From NCBI RefSeq assembly GCF_001556865.1, contig NZ_LSJY01000003.1:20719-84718 (forward strand): a stretch of 64,000 nt of DNA, given 5' to 3'. Shown in pieces: positions 1 through 8,451 of the stretch (its first letter is position 1; every line of letters begins with the position of its first letter). Origin of the DNA: Sphingobium sp. CCH11-B1. GTDB lineage: Bacteria; Pseudomonadota; Alphaproteobacteria; Sphingomonadales; Sphingomonadaceae. The position numbers and the translations under genes are program-made. The notes below the pieces were generated by a model. The model was not told where the DNA came from. It saw nothing but the letters and a program-made list of their open reading frames with translations, and did no database searches.

Positions 1-734
1 TTCCCTTTCCCGCCGACGCCCCGCGCCGTCCGATACGCATAGCGCTGATGACGGACACGCATCTTTCGGGGCCTGACAACAGCCCGGAGCGAATGGCGCG
101 GATCGTCGCGCAAATCGATGCGCTCAGGCCCGACCTCATCCTGCTGGGCGGCGATTATATCGGCGATGACAAGGGCGCCGCGGTGTACGACGCACAGGCA
201 AGCATCGCGGCCTTTGCCGGGCTGCGCGCGCCGCTGGGCGTCATCGCGGTCCTGGGCAATCACGACGCGCACAGCCGCAAGAACCAGCCGGCGCTCAAGG
301 CGTCGGAATGGCAGCAGGCCTTTGCGCGCGTCGGCGTCGTGCTGTTGCAGAACCGCGCGATCCGGCGGGGGCCGCTCGTGATCGGGGGCGTCAAGGACAT
401 CTACACCCGCAAGCCCGACATGCCCGGAACGCTGGCGACGATGCGCCGGCTGGGCGGCGTGCCCATCCTGTTGTCGCACAGCCCGGACCTGTTCCCGATG
501 CTGCCCGACATGGCCGCGCTGATGTTGGTGGGCCATACCCATTGCGGGCAGATCGCCTTCCCGATCGTGGGAGCGACCTACATCCCGTCCCGTTACGGGC
601 TTCGCTATGCCTGCGGCCAGTATCGCGACGGGCAAAGGCACATGATCGTGTCGGCGGGCGTGGGCACCAGCGGGCTGCCTTTCCGCATGTTCGCGCCGCC
701 CGATATCTGGATCGTCACCATCCGCCCAGCATGA
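1..734 (+). CDS. Metallophosphoesterase, calcineurin-like (5' partial)
   Basis: This is a metal-dependent phosphohydrolase of the YaeI-like calcineurin superfamily; its substrate cannot be told from sequence. The metal-site motifs appear in the family order: TDTH, GGDYIGD, GNHD, an SHSPD segment and GHTHCGQ near the C-terminus. The frame stays open upstream of the first ATG at 48 to the window edge (codons from base 3 read PFPADAPRRPIRIALMTDTH). The beta strand before the first metal ligand lies in that part, so the real start is almost certainly outside the window and any N-terminal membrane segment is not visible. The stop codon lies inside a short hairpin (729-748). Confidence 0.85.
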   Translation, partial: PFPADAPRRPIRIALMTDTHLSGPDNSPERMARIVAQIDALRPDLILLGGDYIGDDKGAAVYDAQASIAAFAGLRAPLGVIAVLGNHDAHSRKNQPALKASEWQQAFARVGVVLLQNRAIRRGPLVIGGVKDIYTRKPDMPGTLATMRRLGGVPILLSHSPDLFPMLPDMAALMLVGHTHCGQIAFPIVGATYIPSRYGLRYACGQYRDGQRHMIVSAGVGTSGLPFRMFAPPDIWIVTIRPA

Positions 735-748
735 AATTCTTTTCATGC
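729..748. other. Perfect hairpin spanning a stop codon
   Basis: An 8-bp perfect stem (GCATGAAA / TTTCATGC) closes a TTCT loop and contains the metallophosphoesterase stop codon. No T-run follows, so it is not a classical terminator. It may stabilise the mRNA 3' end. Confidence 0.45.
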
Positions 749-850
749 GCACGCCATGGCGCTGTCGCGTGCGGGCCGTTAATGGCATGGCGATAAAGCC
801 GCCCTATATGGGCGCATCCCTATCCATCGGCTTCCACGGGGCATTCCGGC

Positions 851-2674
851 ATGTGCGGCATCATCGGTATCATCGGCAAGGACGACGTCGCAGGACGGCT
901 GGTGGACGGGCTCAAGCGCCTCGAATATCGCGGATATGACAGCGCGGGCGTGGCCACGGTGCATGACGGGACGATCGACCGCCGCCGTGCGGAAGGAAAG
1001 CTCGGCAATCTGGTCCGCGAACTGAGCGAGGCGCCGCTGCCCGGCACGACCGGCATCGCCCATACCCGCTGGGCCACCCATGGCGCGCCGACGACCAGCA
1101 ACGCGCATCCCCACGCGACCGGCGAAGTGGCGCTGGTCCACAATGGCATCATCGAGAATTTCAAGCCGCTGCGCGAGGAACTGATCGCGCGCGGCCGCAC
1201 CTTCGACAGCCAGACCGACACGGAGGTCGTCGCCCATCTGGTCAGCGAAAGGATCGAGCAGGGCGCGTCGCCCATGGAAGCGGTGCGCGACGTGCTGCCG
1301 CGCCTGCACGGGGCCTTCGCGCTCGCCATCGCCTTCCGCAGCCATCCCGACCTGCTGATCGGCGCGCGACTGGGGTCGCCGCTGGTGGTGGGCTATGGCG
1401 AGGGGGAGACGTTCCTGGGCTCGGACGCGCTGGCGCTCGCGCCGCTCACCCAGCGCATCGCCTATCTGGAAGAGGGCGACTGGGTCGTCATCACGGCCGA
1501 GGGCGCGGAGATTTTCGACAAGAACAATGCGCCCGTCGAACGGCCGGTGACGATCAGCGGCGTGTCCGGCGCGATGATCGACAAGGGCAATCATCGCCAT
1601 TTCATGCAGAAGGAGATTTACGAGCAGCCGGTCGTCGTCGCCCAGACGCTGAAAGCCTATCTGCAACGGATGGACGACCGCGTGTCGCTGCCGATCCCGG
1701 ACTTCGACCTGTCGGCCATCCGCCGCGTCACCATCGTCGCCTGCGGCACCAGCTATTATGCCGGGATGGTGGCCAAATACTGGTTCGAGCAGTTCGCCCG
1801 GGTGCCCGTGGACATCGATGTGGCGAGCGAGTTCCGCTACCGCGCGCCGGTGATGGAGGATGGCGGGCTGATGATCGTCATCAGCCAGTCGGGCGAGACC
1901 GCCGACACGCTCGCCGCGCTGCGCCATGCGCGCGAGGAAGGGCAGAAGATCGCCGCCGTCGTCAACGTGCCGACCAGCACCATGGCGCGGGAGGCGGACC
2001 TGCTGCTGCCCACCAATGCGGGGCCGGAGATCGGCGTCGCGTCGACAAAGGCCTTCACCTGCCAGCTGGCCGTGCTCGCCGCCTTCGCCGCGAACCTGGC
2101 GCGCGCCAAGGGGCGGCTGGACGCGAAGGCGGAGAAGGAACTGGTTCGGCACCTGGCCGAAGCGCCCGCCGCGATCAACGGCGCGCTCGCCTATGACGAA
2201 GCGATCGAGGCGATGGCGCACCATATCGTGCCGGCGCGCGACGTGCTCTATCTGGGGCGCGGCACCGACTATCCGCTGGCGCTGGAAGGGGCATTGAAGC
2301 TCAAGGAAATCAGCTATATCCATGCCGAAGGCTATGCCGCGGGCGAGATGAAGCACGGCCCCATTGCCCTGATCGACGAACTGGTGCCGGTGATCGTGAT
2401 CGCGCCCAGCGGGCCGTTGTTCGAAAAAACCGTCAGCAACATGCAGGAAGTGCAGGCGCGCGGCGGCAGGGTGGTGCTGATTTCCGACTATGACGGGGTG
2501 CAGGCGGCGGGCGAGGGGTGCATGGCCACCATCACCATGCCCAAGGTCCACCCGCTGATTGCGCCGATGGTCTATGCGGTGCCGGTGCAGCTGCTCGCCT
2601 ATCATGTCGCGGTGCTCAAGGGCACGGACGTGGACCAGCCGAGGAACCTCGCGAAATCGGTGACGGTGGAATAG
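851..2674 (+). CDS. glmS: Glutamine--fructose-6-phosphate aminotransferase (isomerizing)
   Basis: GlmS makes glucosamine-6-phosphate from fructose-6-phosphate and glutamine, the first step to UDP-GlcNAc for peptidoglycan. The 607-residue length is normal for the family. Translation begins MCGIIG, so removal of Met exposes the N-terminal Cys nucleophile of class II glutamine amidotransferases. Two SIS sugar-isomerase domains follow: CGTSYYAG near residue 297 and SQSGET near 344, then STKAF, a GRGTDYPLALEGALKLKE segment, and the typical C-terminus NLAKSVTVE. The gene stands alone, without glmU next to it. No glmS ribozyme-like element was recognised in the 116 bases upstream. Confidence 0.97.
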   Translation: MCGIIGIIGKDDVAGRLVDGLKRLEYRGYDSAGVATVHDGTIDRRRAEGKLGNLVRELSEAPLPGTTGIAHTRWATHGAPTTSNAHPHATGEVALVHNGIIENFKPLREELIARGRTFDSQTDTEVVAHLVSERIEQGASPMEAVRDVLPRLHGAFALAIAFRSHPDLLIGARLGSPLVVGYGEGETFLGSDALALAPLTQRIAYLEEGDWVVITAEGAEIFDKNNAPVERPVTISGVSGAMIDKGNHRHFMQKEIYEQPVVVAQTLKAYLQRMDDRVSLPIPDFDLSAIRRVTIVACGTSYYAGMVAKYWFEQFARVPVDIDVASEFRYRAPVMEDGGLMIVISQSGETADTLAALRHAREEGQKIAAVVNVPTSTMAREADLLLPTNAGPEIGVASTKAFTCQLAVLAAFAANLARAKGRLDAKAEKELVRHLAEAPAAINGALAYDEAIEAMAHHIVPARDVLYLGRGTDYPLALEGALKLKEISYIHAEGYAAGEMKHGPIALIDELVPVIVIAPSGPLFEKTVSNMQEVQARGGRVVLISDYDGVQAAGEGCMATITMPKVHPLIAPMVYAVPVQLLAYHVAVLKGTDVDQPRNLAKSVTVE

Positions 2675-2999
2675 GGGGACGACGCGGCCGGTCCTTACGA
2701 AGTTCACACCGTTGTGCCACGCAAAAGCGTCGATTCTCCCGCGACGCGCTCGCGAGGCTTCCCCAACGCCTCGCTGACGCGTCCCCTAAGCGCTCGCGAC
2801 GCCCCTCCTGTCTGGGCGGGCTGGAGGATGGCGCGCGGGGCGGGAGTGTCGGGAAGCAGGACATGCTTCCGGTGGATCATGGCGGCGGCGGATAGGAAAG
2901 GCAGCGTGGGCTGGCGTCGCGGAGGCAAGGAAAGCGGGATGCCGGGTCAGGCCCGGCGTGGCGAAGGAATGGCGAGGATCGACCATTTGCGGACAGGGT
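2675..2999. other. Intergenic region with no convincing gene
   Basis: This 325-base gap holds an imperfect hairpin (2743-2758 with 2768-2783, 13 of 16 positions complementary) and a dispersed palindromic repeat at 2934-2967. Short open frames exist but look like high-GC noise: none has family resemblance or a convincing ribosome-binding site. Confidence 0.6.
2934..2967 (-). repeat. Dispersed palindromic intergenic repeat
   Basis: The core is GCCGGG-TCAGG-CCCGGC (2941-2957). Read on the minus strand, the flanks spell an ...CCGGGCCTGACCCGGCATCC... unit of a kind often scattered through intergenic DNA of sphingomonads. Family membership is from memory of such genomes; only one copy is in this window. 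Confidence 0.45.
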
Positions 3000-3233
3000 T
3001 CATTTTACGCAGGCAGCGTATTGTCGGTCGTTCCGCCGGATCAGCAAGTAATAATAGCGCCAGACCACGCTGACGGGAATGAGCAGCACCGCAGCCGCCA
3101 ACATAGCATATAGCCCGCCCCATTCTCGCTCAACCCAGTTGTAAAGCATGGCAATAGGTACCAGCGACGCGAAACCGACTAAGTCTACCAAGACCTTTTC
3201 ATTCCGCCTCTCCCCGTTACAATTCAACATCAT
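3000..3233 (-). CDS. Small membrane protein, uncharacterised (77 aa)
   Basis: I do not recognise this protein. It starts MMLNCNGERRNEKV and has two hydrophobic stretches (roughly residues 14-31 and 39-60) separated by a WVEREWGG turn, ending in a basic tail. It should therefore be a two-span inner-membrane protein. The start at 3233 is supported by AGGA about 8 bases upstream on the minus strand. Base composition is visibly less GC-rich than the neighbouring genes, which may mean recent acquisition. It lies downstream of the GNAT/nitrilase gene on the same strand with a 56-base gap. Confidence 0.6.
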   Translation of the reverse strand: MMLNCNGERRNEKVLVDLVGFASLVPIAMLYNWVEREWGGLYAMLAAAVLLIPVSVVWRYYYLLIRRNDRQYAACVK

Positions 3234-3289
3234 CGGGATGTCCTTTATAGGGCATACTCGAAAATAACGGTCCGCTTCCCACCCATATT

Positions 3290-4903
3290 TCACCCGCCGC
3301 CCGGTGAGTTGTGCCCGCCCGCCGGCACCGGGCCGCCGCTCGGCGCATGGCCGTGGTCGGGGTTGCTGTCCCAGTCGATGTGATACAGGTCGAAGCGGCG
3401 GTCGCGCAGGTTGCGGACGGTGCCTTCGGCGCGCGCCCAGCTCAGGTCCGCGAGGTTCACGTCCGCCATGGTGAGCGTTTCGACATTCTCGGTCGATTCC
3501 GCCGCGATGCCGTCGCGCGCGAAGGGGAGGTCGCAGGGCGTCAGGATGGCGCTCTGGGCATATTGGATGTCCATATTGTCGACGTTCGGCAGGTTGCCGA
3601 CATTGCCGGACATGACGACATAGCATTGGTTTTCGATCGCGCGGGCCTGCGCGCAATAGCGCACCCGCATGTAGCCGAGGCGCGAGTCGGTGCAGAAGGG
3701 GACGAAGATGATGCGCGCGCCCTGATCCACCAGCCGCCGCGCCAGTTCGGGAAATTCGCTGTCATAGCAGATGAGCACGCCGATCGGCCCGCAGTCGGTC
3801 TGGATCACGTCCAGCGCGTCGCCGCCCTTGATATTCCACCAGAAGGCTTCGTTGGGCGTCGGGTGGATCTTTTCCTGGGTGTGGATCGACCCGTCGCGCA
3901 GGGCGACATAGGCGATATTCTGGATGTCGCCATCGTCGGCGCGCGTCGGGTGGGAGCCGCCGATGATGTTGATATTATATTCCAGCGCCATCCGCCCCAG
4001 TTCTTTCGTGAGGCGCGGGGTGTAGCCGGTGAGCTTGTCGATGGCCTCGACCGGCGAGAGCTTCTTCTGCTCGTAGGAAAGCAGGGGGAGGGTGAAAAGC
4101 TCGGGAAAGACGATGAAGTCGGAGCGATAGTCCGCCGCAACATCGACGAAATATTCGATGTTGCGGATGAATTCGTCGAAATCCTGCACCGCGCGCGCCT
4201 GAAGCTGGCAGGTGGCGAGGCGGACGCTTTCCACCCCCCGCGGCACGCGCATTTCGGGCGCTTCGTCGGGATCGACATAGGGGTTGCGCCAGACGAGGTG
4301 GGCGGCATGGCCGTCCGACTGCTTGTCTTCGGGCAGATAATTTTCGAGCACGCCCAGCGGCTCGAACTGGTTCTTGAGCTGGAAGCTGATGACCTGATCG
4401 CGCAACTTGCCCTGGATCACCTTCTCCAGATAGTCGGCGGGGCTGCCGGCGCGGCGCTTGGCGCGGGCGTAACCGGGCATGCGGCCGGCGATGACGATGC
4501 CGTGCAGGTCCAGCTCCTCGGCCAGTTCCTTGCGCTCGTCATAAAGGCGCTGGCCGATGCGCAGGCCCCGCAGCTTGGGATCGACCGCCATTTCATAGCC
4601 GTAAAGCCACTCGCCCGCCGCGCTATGGCGCGTGCCAAAGCCGTTCGCGGTGATTTCCTCCCAGTCATGGAAGGAAAAGGCCATGCCCTTGCTGACCCGC
4701 ATCGTCGCGCAATAGCCGACGACGCGGCCGTCATAGAGCGCGACGAAGCAGCCGCCCGGGAAATTGTTGATCTGGCCCCGGATCGTTGCCAGCGAATAAT
4801 TGGGCATGCCCGGATAGGCGCGGGCGATCAGCCGCTGGATGCCGCGCGCGTCGCCCGGCACAGCGGCGCGGGTTTCCAGGCGCTTCTTGGCCGTCGTGGT
4901 CAT
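3290..4903 (-). CDS. GNAT acetyltransferase / carbon-nitrogen hydrolase fusion
   Basis: This 537-residue protein joins two enzyme domains. Residues about 8-170 form a GNAT N-acetyltransferase fold (AVDPKLRGLRIGQRLYDER is the acetyl-CoA loop). Residues about 230-500 form a nitrilase-superfamily amidohydrolase with the Glu-Lys-Cys triad visible: E near 266 in FPELF, K near 344 in EKIHPTP and C near 378 in LICYDSEFPEL. The architecture is known as a bifunctional GNAT/carbon-nitrogen hydrolase family; the substrate is unknown. The start at 4903 (MTTTAKK) is preferred to an upstream ATG at 4957 because homology begins just after it. The C-terminal tail is Gly/Pro-rich. Confidence 0.88.
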   Translation of the reverse strand: MTTTAKKRLETRAAVPGDARGIQRLIARAYPGMPNYSLATIRGQINNFPGGCFVALYDGRVVGYCATMRVSKGMAFSFHDWEEITANGFGTRHSAAGEWLYGYEMAVDPKLRGLRIGQRLYDERKELAEELDLHGIVIAGRMPGYARAKRRAGSPADYLEKVIQGKLRDQVISFQLKNQFEPLGVLENYLPEDKQSDGHAAHLVWRNPYVDPDEAPEMRVPRGVESVRLATCQLQARAVQDFDEFIRNIEYFVDVAADYRSDFIVFPELFTLPLLSYEQKKLSPVEAIDKLTGYTPRLTKELGRMALEYNINIIGGSHPTRADDGDIQNIAYVALRDGSIHTQEKIHPTPNEAFWWNIKGGDALDVIQTDCGPIGVLICYDSEFPELARRLVDQGARIIFVPFCTDSRLGYMRVRYCAQARAIENQCYVVMSGNVGNLPNVDNMDIQYAQSAILTPCDLPFARDGIAAESTENVETLTMADVNLADLSWARAEGTVRNLRDRRFDLYHIDWDSNPDHGHAPSGGPVPAGGHNSPGGG

Positions 4904-4959
4904 GATTCTTGTCCCGCCGCATGATGTCCCGGGCCTGCGCCGGGGAATGATGTCCATGG

Positions 4960-4992
4960 AAAAAGGCGGCGTCGGATGATCCGGCGCCGCCT
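4960..4992 (-). terminator. Rho-independent terminator downstream of icd
   Basis: On the minus strand an 8-bp stem (AGGCGGCG / CGCCGCCT), extended by an inner CGGA/TCCG pairing, is followed by TTTTT. It lies about 50 bases past the icd stop codon. Confidence 0.8.
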
Positions 4993-5042
4993 CGTTCCGT
5001 TAGCGTATTGAACCCGCGTGGGCCGCGATCAGTTCCGCCGGT

Positions 5043-6266
5043 TCAGTTCCACTTGCCCATTTCGGTTTCGAGGTTCGCGCGGATCGCCTCGAAGAACTGC
5101 TCGGTGGTCATCCATGCCTGTTCCGGGCCGATCAGCAGCGCCAGATCCTTGGTCATCGCGCCGCTTTCGACGGTCTGGATGCAGACCTTCTCCAGCGTTT
5201 CGGCGAAGCGCACGACATCGGGCGTCTCGTCGAACTTGCCGCGGAACTTGAGGCCGCCGGTCCAGGCGAAGATCGACGCGATCGGGTTGGTGGAGGTCGC
5301 CTTGCCCTGCTGATGCTGGCGATAATGGCGGGTGACGGTGCCGTGCGCGGCTTCGGCCTCGACCGTCTTGCCATCGGGCGACAAGAGGACCGAGGTCATG
5401 AGGCCGAGGCTGCCGAAGCCCTGCGCCACCTGGTCCGACTGGACGTCGCCGTCGTAATTCTTGCAGGCCCAGACGAACTCGCCGCTCCACTTGAGCGCGG
5501 AGGCGACCATGTCGTCGATCAGGCGATGTTCGTAAACGATGCCGGCATCCTTGAACTTCGCGTCGAAGCCTTCGGTCTCGAACACTTGCTGGAACAGATC
5601 CTTGAAGCGGCCGTCATAGGCCTTGAGGATGGTGTTCTTGGTCGAGAGGTAGACCGGCCATTTGAGGTTCAGGCCATAGTTGAACGAGGCGCGCGCGAAA
5701 TCGCGGATCGAATCATCCAGATTGTACATCGCCATCGCGACGCCCGATCCGGGGAAGTCGAACACTTCGCGGTCGATGGTCTCGCCATTTTCGCCTTCGA
5801 AGACGAGGCGCAGCTTGCCGGCGCCGGGCACCCTGAAGTCAGTGGCGCGATACTGATCGCCAAAGGCATGACGGCCAACGACGATCGGCTTGGTCCAGCC
5901 GGGGATCAGGCGCGGCACGTTGGAAATGACGATGGGTTCGCGGAAGACGACGCCGCCCAGGATGTTGCGGATGGTGCCGTTGGGCGACTTCCACATCTGC
6001 TTGAGGTTGAATTCCTCGACGCGCGCTTCGTCCGGGGTGATGGTCGCGCACTTCACGCCCACGCCATATTGCTTGATCGCATTGGCGGAATCGATCGTGA
6101 TCTGGTCGCCCGTCTCGTCGCGCTTCTCGACGGAAAGGTCGTAATATTTGAGGTCGATGTCGAGATAGGGGAGGATCAGGCGCTCGCGGATCCATTCCCA
6201 GATGATGCGCGTCATTTCGTCGCCGTCAATCTCGACGACGGGATTCTTCACCTTGATCTTCGCCAT
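5043..6266 (-). CDS. icd: NADP-dependent isocitrate dehydrogenase
   Basis: The enzyme oxidatively decarboxylates isocitrate to 2-oxoglutarate with NADP in the TCA cycle. At 407 residues it belongs to the homodimeric type shared by alphaproteobacteria and eukaryotic IDH, not the E. coli-type enzyme. Visible motifs are [12 protein letters not shown] at the N-terminus, [13 protein letters not shown] for substrate binding, the family signature [19 protein letters not shown], and [11 protein letters not shown] near the cofactor site. The gene is single, with its own terminator downstream and a candidate promoter at 6309-6337. Confidence 0.96.
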   Translation of the reverse strand: MAKIKVKNPVVEIDGDEMTRIIWEWIRERLILPYLDIDLKYYDLSVEKRDETGDQITIDSANAIKQYGVGVKCATITPDEARVEEFNLKQMWKSPNGTIRNILGGVVFREPIVISNVPRLIPGWTKPIVVGRHAFGDQYRATDFRVPGAGKLRLVFEGENGETIDREVFDFPGSGVAMAMYNLDDSIRDFARASFNYGLNLKWPVYLSTKNTILKAYDGRFKDLFQQVFETEGFDAKFKDAGIVYEHRLIDDMVASALKWSGEFVWACKNYDGDVQSDQVAQGFGSLGLMTSVLLSPDGKTVEAEAAHGTVTRHYRQHQQGKATSTNPIASIFAWTGGLKFRGKFDETPDVVRFAETLEKVCIQTVESGAMTKDLALLIGPEQAWMTTEQFFEAIRANLETEMGKWN

Positions 6267-6308
6267 GCGCCAGTTCGCTTTCCTGTCTCGGGTGGTTTTT
6301 ATGCGCCC

Positions 6309-6337
6309 GCCCTAGGGAAAGCGGCGACAATGTTCAA
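6309..6337 (-). promoter_or_regulatory. Candidate sigma-70 promoter for icd
   Basis: On the minus strand TTGAAC (6337-6332) and TAGGGC (6314-6309) are 17 bases apart, about 45 bases before the icd start. The -10 is a weak match, so this is a suggestion. Confidence 0.35.
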
Positions 6338-6426
6338 CCGCTGAGCGCGCTCTATCTGCCTGGCCGGGAGCCATGGGCGGGATCGGTCGTTGTCAGGGGG
6401 CGAACCTCTCCCTAAAGACGGTGCCC

Positions 6427-7161
6427 ATGGAAAATGACGAAATCACGATCGCCGCCGGCGGCAATGTCAAATGGCGCTGGCCCTCGGTCCATCCCGAAGG
6501 CATGAAGTTCGGCCTGATCGCGGTGGCGATCACGGCAGTCCTGTTCCTGCTGGGATGGGACGTGGTCGGCTGGCTGATGCTGATCGTGACCATCTGGGTC
6601 TTCGCCTTCTTCCGCGATCCCGTCCGCGCGGTGCCGCAGGACGAAGGGGCCATCATCGCGCCCGCCGACGGGCTGGTCACCCTGATCCAGCGGGTGCCGC
6701 CGCCGCGCGAGATGGCGGGTGCCAATGGCCTGGGCGACGAACCGCTGATCCGCGTGTCGATCTTCATGAGCGTGTTCGACGTGCACATCAACCGGACGCC
6801 GATCGGCGGCACGATCAAGTCGGTCGTTTATATTTCCGGCAAGTTCCTGAACGCCGACCTCGACAAGGCAAGCGAGGATAATGAGCGGCAGCATATCCTA
6901 GTGGAACGGCATGACGGCGTGCGCATCGGCTTCACGCAGATCGCCGGGCTGGTCGCGCGCCGCATCGTTCCCTTCGTGAAACCTGGCGACATGGTCGCGG
7001 CGGGGCAGCGGATCGGCCTCATCCGCTTCGGCAGCCGGGTCGACGTCTATCTGCCGGCCGGCACCGCGCCGCGCGTGATCCTGGGCCAGCGCACCATCGC
7101 GGGCGAGACGATCCTGGGCCAGATCGGCGACCGGCGCGTGGTGCCGGGCATCCAGCAATGA
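6427..7161 (+). CDS. psd: Phosphatidylserine decarboxylase proenzyme
   Basis: Psd makes phosphatidylethanolamine from phosphatidylserine at the inner membrane. The protein is of the short bacterial class (244 residues from ATG 6427, [12 protein letters not shown]). Two adjacent hydrophobic spans lie at about residues 20-60. The self-processing site is the Gly-Ser of [13 protein letters not shown] (G202/S203), where cleavage would create the pyruvoyl group. HINRTPIGG is the conserved mid-protein motif. An upstream in-frame ATG at 6373 is less likely because the extra residues are not conserved-looking. The pssA gene follows on the same strand, so the two make consecutive steps of one pathway. 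Confidence 0.93.
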   Translation: MENDEITIAAGGNVKWRWPSVHPEGMKFGLIAVAITAVLFLLGWDVVGWLMLIVTIWVFAFFRDPVRAVPQDEGAIIAPADGLVTLIQRVPPPREMAGANGLGDEPLIRVSIFMSVFDVHINRTPIGGTIKSVVYISGKFLNADLDKASEDNERQHILVERHDGVRIGFTQIAGLVARRIVPFVKPGDMVAAGQRIGLIRFGSRVDVYLPAGTAPRVILGQRTIAGETILGQIGDRRVVPGIQQ

Positions 7162-7185
7162 TGCAGGGCCATATCCGCGGTCCCG

Positions 7186-7248
7186 CCGTTCCTGCCGAGC
7201 CTGTCGAAGCGCGCGCGCAACGTCCTTCGACGGCGGCAGGACGAACGG
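7186..7248. repeat. Palindromic intergenic repeat (CCTGCCGAGCCTGTCGAAG type)
   Basis: Imperfect inverted repeat: CCGTT...CCTGCCG...TCGAAG on the left, CTTCGAC...CGGCAGG...AACGG on the right. Elements of this form are commonly scattered between genes in sphingomonads. It fills the psd-pssA gap. Confidence 0.55.
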
Positions 7249-7273
7249 ACGGGGCGAGCAGGGGTCTTTGCGC

Positions 7274-8068
7274 ATGAGTCGCTACCGCCGCACCGTGCCC
7301 CGCGGGCTGCGCCGGGGGATCACGTTGCGCATGGTCGCGCCGAACGCCGTTACGGCGATGGCGCTGTGCTTTGGCCTGACCGGCGTGCGGTACGGCATAT
7401 CGGGCGAATGGGAGAGGGCGGTGCTTTCCATCCTGTTCGCCGGTGTCCTGGATGGGCTGGACGGCCGGATCGCGCGGCTGTTGCGCGGGGAGAGCCGGTT
7501 CGGCGCGGAACTGGATTCGCTGTCCGATTCGATCGCCTTCGGCGTCGCGCCGTCGCTGATCCTTTACCTCTGGTCGCTGCATGCGATGCCGAAATTCGGC
7601 TGGATCTTCGCGCTGGCGCATGCGCTGTCCTGCGCGCTGCGGCTGGCGCGGTTCAACGCCAATATCGACGCCGACGAGCAGCCGCACAAATCCGCCGGCT
7701 TCCTGACCGGCGTTCCCGCGCCGGCAGGCGCTGGCCTTGCCTTCGTCCCGCTCTATCTGTGGCTGGTGACCGGGGAAGAGATATTCCGCGCCTGGTATGT
7801 GGTCGCGCCCTGGACCGCTTTCACCGCTTTCCTGATGATTTCCAGCATCGCCACCTACAGCTGGTCGGCGCTGCGGCTGCGCAAGCGGATCCGGCTGGAA
7901 GCGATCGCGGTGGCGGGATTGTTGGCGGCGCTGCTGGTGACGGACCCCTGGCTGACGCTGCTCATCATCTGCGGGGGCTATGTCGCGCTGATCCCCTTCG
8001 GCGTGATGTCTTACGCTAAGGTGAAGCGCCAACGCGAAGTCGTGGCGTCTCCTCCGGCGGCAGGATAA
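7274..8068 (+). CDS. pssA: CDP-diacylglycerol--serine O-phosphatidyltransferase
   Basis: PssA is an integral membrane enzyme that makes phosphatidylserine from CDP-diacylglycerol and serine, the substrate for Psd encoded just upstream. The CDP-alcohol phosphatidyltransferase signature D-G-x2-A-R-x8-G-x3-D-x3-D is intact at about residues 59-82, and several hydrophobic spans follow. The ATG at 7274 is taken as the start; a TTG two codons earlier at 7268 is a possible alternative because the AGGGG ribosome-binding sequence suits either. Together with cdsA (13447-14226) the window carries the PE branch from CDP-diacylglycerol. Confidence 0.93.
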   Translation: MSRYRRTVPRGLRRGITLRMVAPNAVTAMALCFGLTGVRYGISGEWERAVLSILFAGVLDGLDGRIARLLRGESRFGAELDSLSDSIAFGVAPSLILYLWSLHAMPKFGWIFALAHALSCALRLARFNANIDADEQPHKSAGFLTGVPAPAGAGLAFVPLYLWLVTGEEIFRAWYVVAPWTAFTAFLMISSIATYSWSALRLRKRIRLEAIAVAGLLAALLVTDPWLTLLIICGGYVALIPFGVMSYAKVKRQREVVASPPAAG

Positions 8069-8071
8069 TCG

Positions 8072-8293
8072 TCAGGCAGCCAGCGCGCTGGCGGGCAGGG
8101 CGGCGCGGGGCGCAGGGGGCGCCACGCGCGGCCGGCGGACGCGGATATGATAGACGGCCGGTTCCTGGGGTATCGGTTCGAACAGCAAGGCGGCGACCAT
8201 CTTGTCGCGATAGGCCGCGAACATCCAGGCGATGGTGCTGGCCGCCATCAGGAAGGCGGCGGAAAACAGGGTCGCTGCAACAAGAGTGAACAT
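8072..8293 (-). CDS. Small membrane protein, uncharacterised (73 aa)
   Basis: The protein starts MFTLVAATLFSAAFLMAAS and has one clear transmembrane helix at about residues 2-26. An AYRDKM loop and a Pro/Ala/Arg-rich tail of about 40 residues follow. I know no family for it. It is convergent with pssA (3-base gap) and divergent from rpsB. GGAAAG lies about 12 bases before the start. Its upstream DNA holds GGAAC repeats that read as EcfG-type stress promoters on this strand, and two of them also form a GTTC-N7-GTTC LexA-like box, so stress or DNA-damage induction is plausible but unproven. Confidence 0.65.
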   Translation of the reverse strand: MFTLVAATLFSAAFLMAASTIAWMFAAYRDKMVAALLFEPIPQEPAVYHIRVRRPRVAPPAPRAALPASALAA

Positions 8294-8348
8294 GTAAGAT
8301 CACTTTCCATCTTGCCATTTGCACGGCATGTCTCAGTATGACGGTGTA

Positions 8349-8382
8349 AACTGGCGTTAACCGTATTTGTTCCGCCTGTTCC
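8349..8382 (-). promoter_or_regulatory. Candidate EcfG-type stress promoters (two overlapping)
   Basis: On the minus strand GGAAC at 8373-8369 is followed after 17 bases by GTT (8351-8349), and GGAAC at 8382-8378 is followed after 16 bases by GTT (8361-8359). The consensus known for alphaproteobacterial general stress sigma factors is GGAAC-N16/17-cGTT. The site ends about 55 bases before the start codon of the 73-residue membrane protein. Confidence 0.45.
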
Positions 8383-8392
8383 CTTTATGTTC
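8378..8392. promoter_or_regulatory. LexA-like GTTC-N7-GTTC box
   Basis: GTTC at 8378-8381 and GTTC at 8389-8392 are 7 bases apart, the direct-repeat arrangement described for alphaproteobacterial LexA. It shares bases with the GGAAC repeats, so only one reading may be functional. Confidence 0.3.
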
Positions 8393-8451
8393 CAGTTCGG
8401 AACCGCGGTCAACCCTTGCCATCGCTTTTTTTCGCGTCTATGGGCGCGACC

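Noticed and set aside
779..2707. A 642-codon minus-strand frame opposite glmS
   Set aside because: Shadow of a strongly conserved gene; the composition (His, Arg, Asp runs) is that of a mirrored GC-rich frame.
2714..3073. A 119-codon frame in the glmS downstream gap
   Set aside because: Low-complexity Arg/Gly/Ala-rich translation, overlap with a palindromic repeat, and no ribosome-binding site.
3311..4924. A 537-codon plus-strand frame opposite the GNAT/nitrilase gene
   Set aside because: The minus-strand reading has intact catalytic motifs from two families; the plus-strand reading has none.
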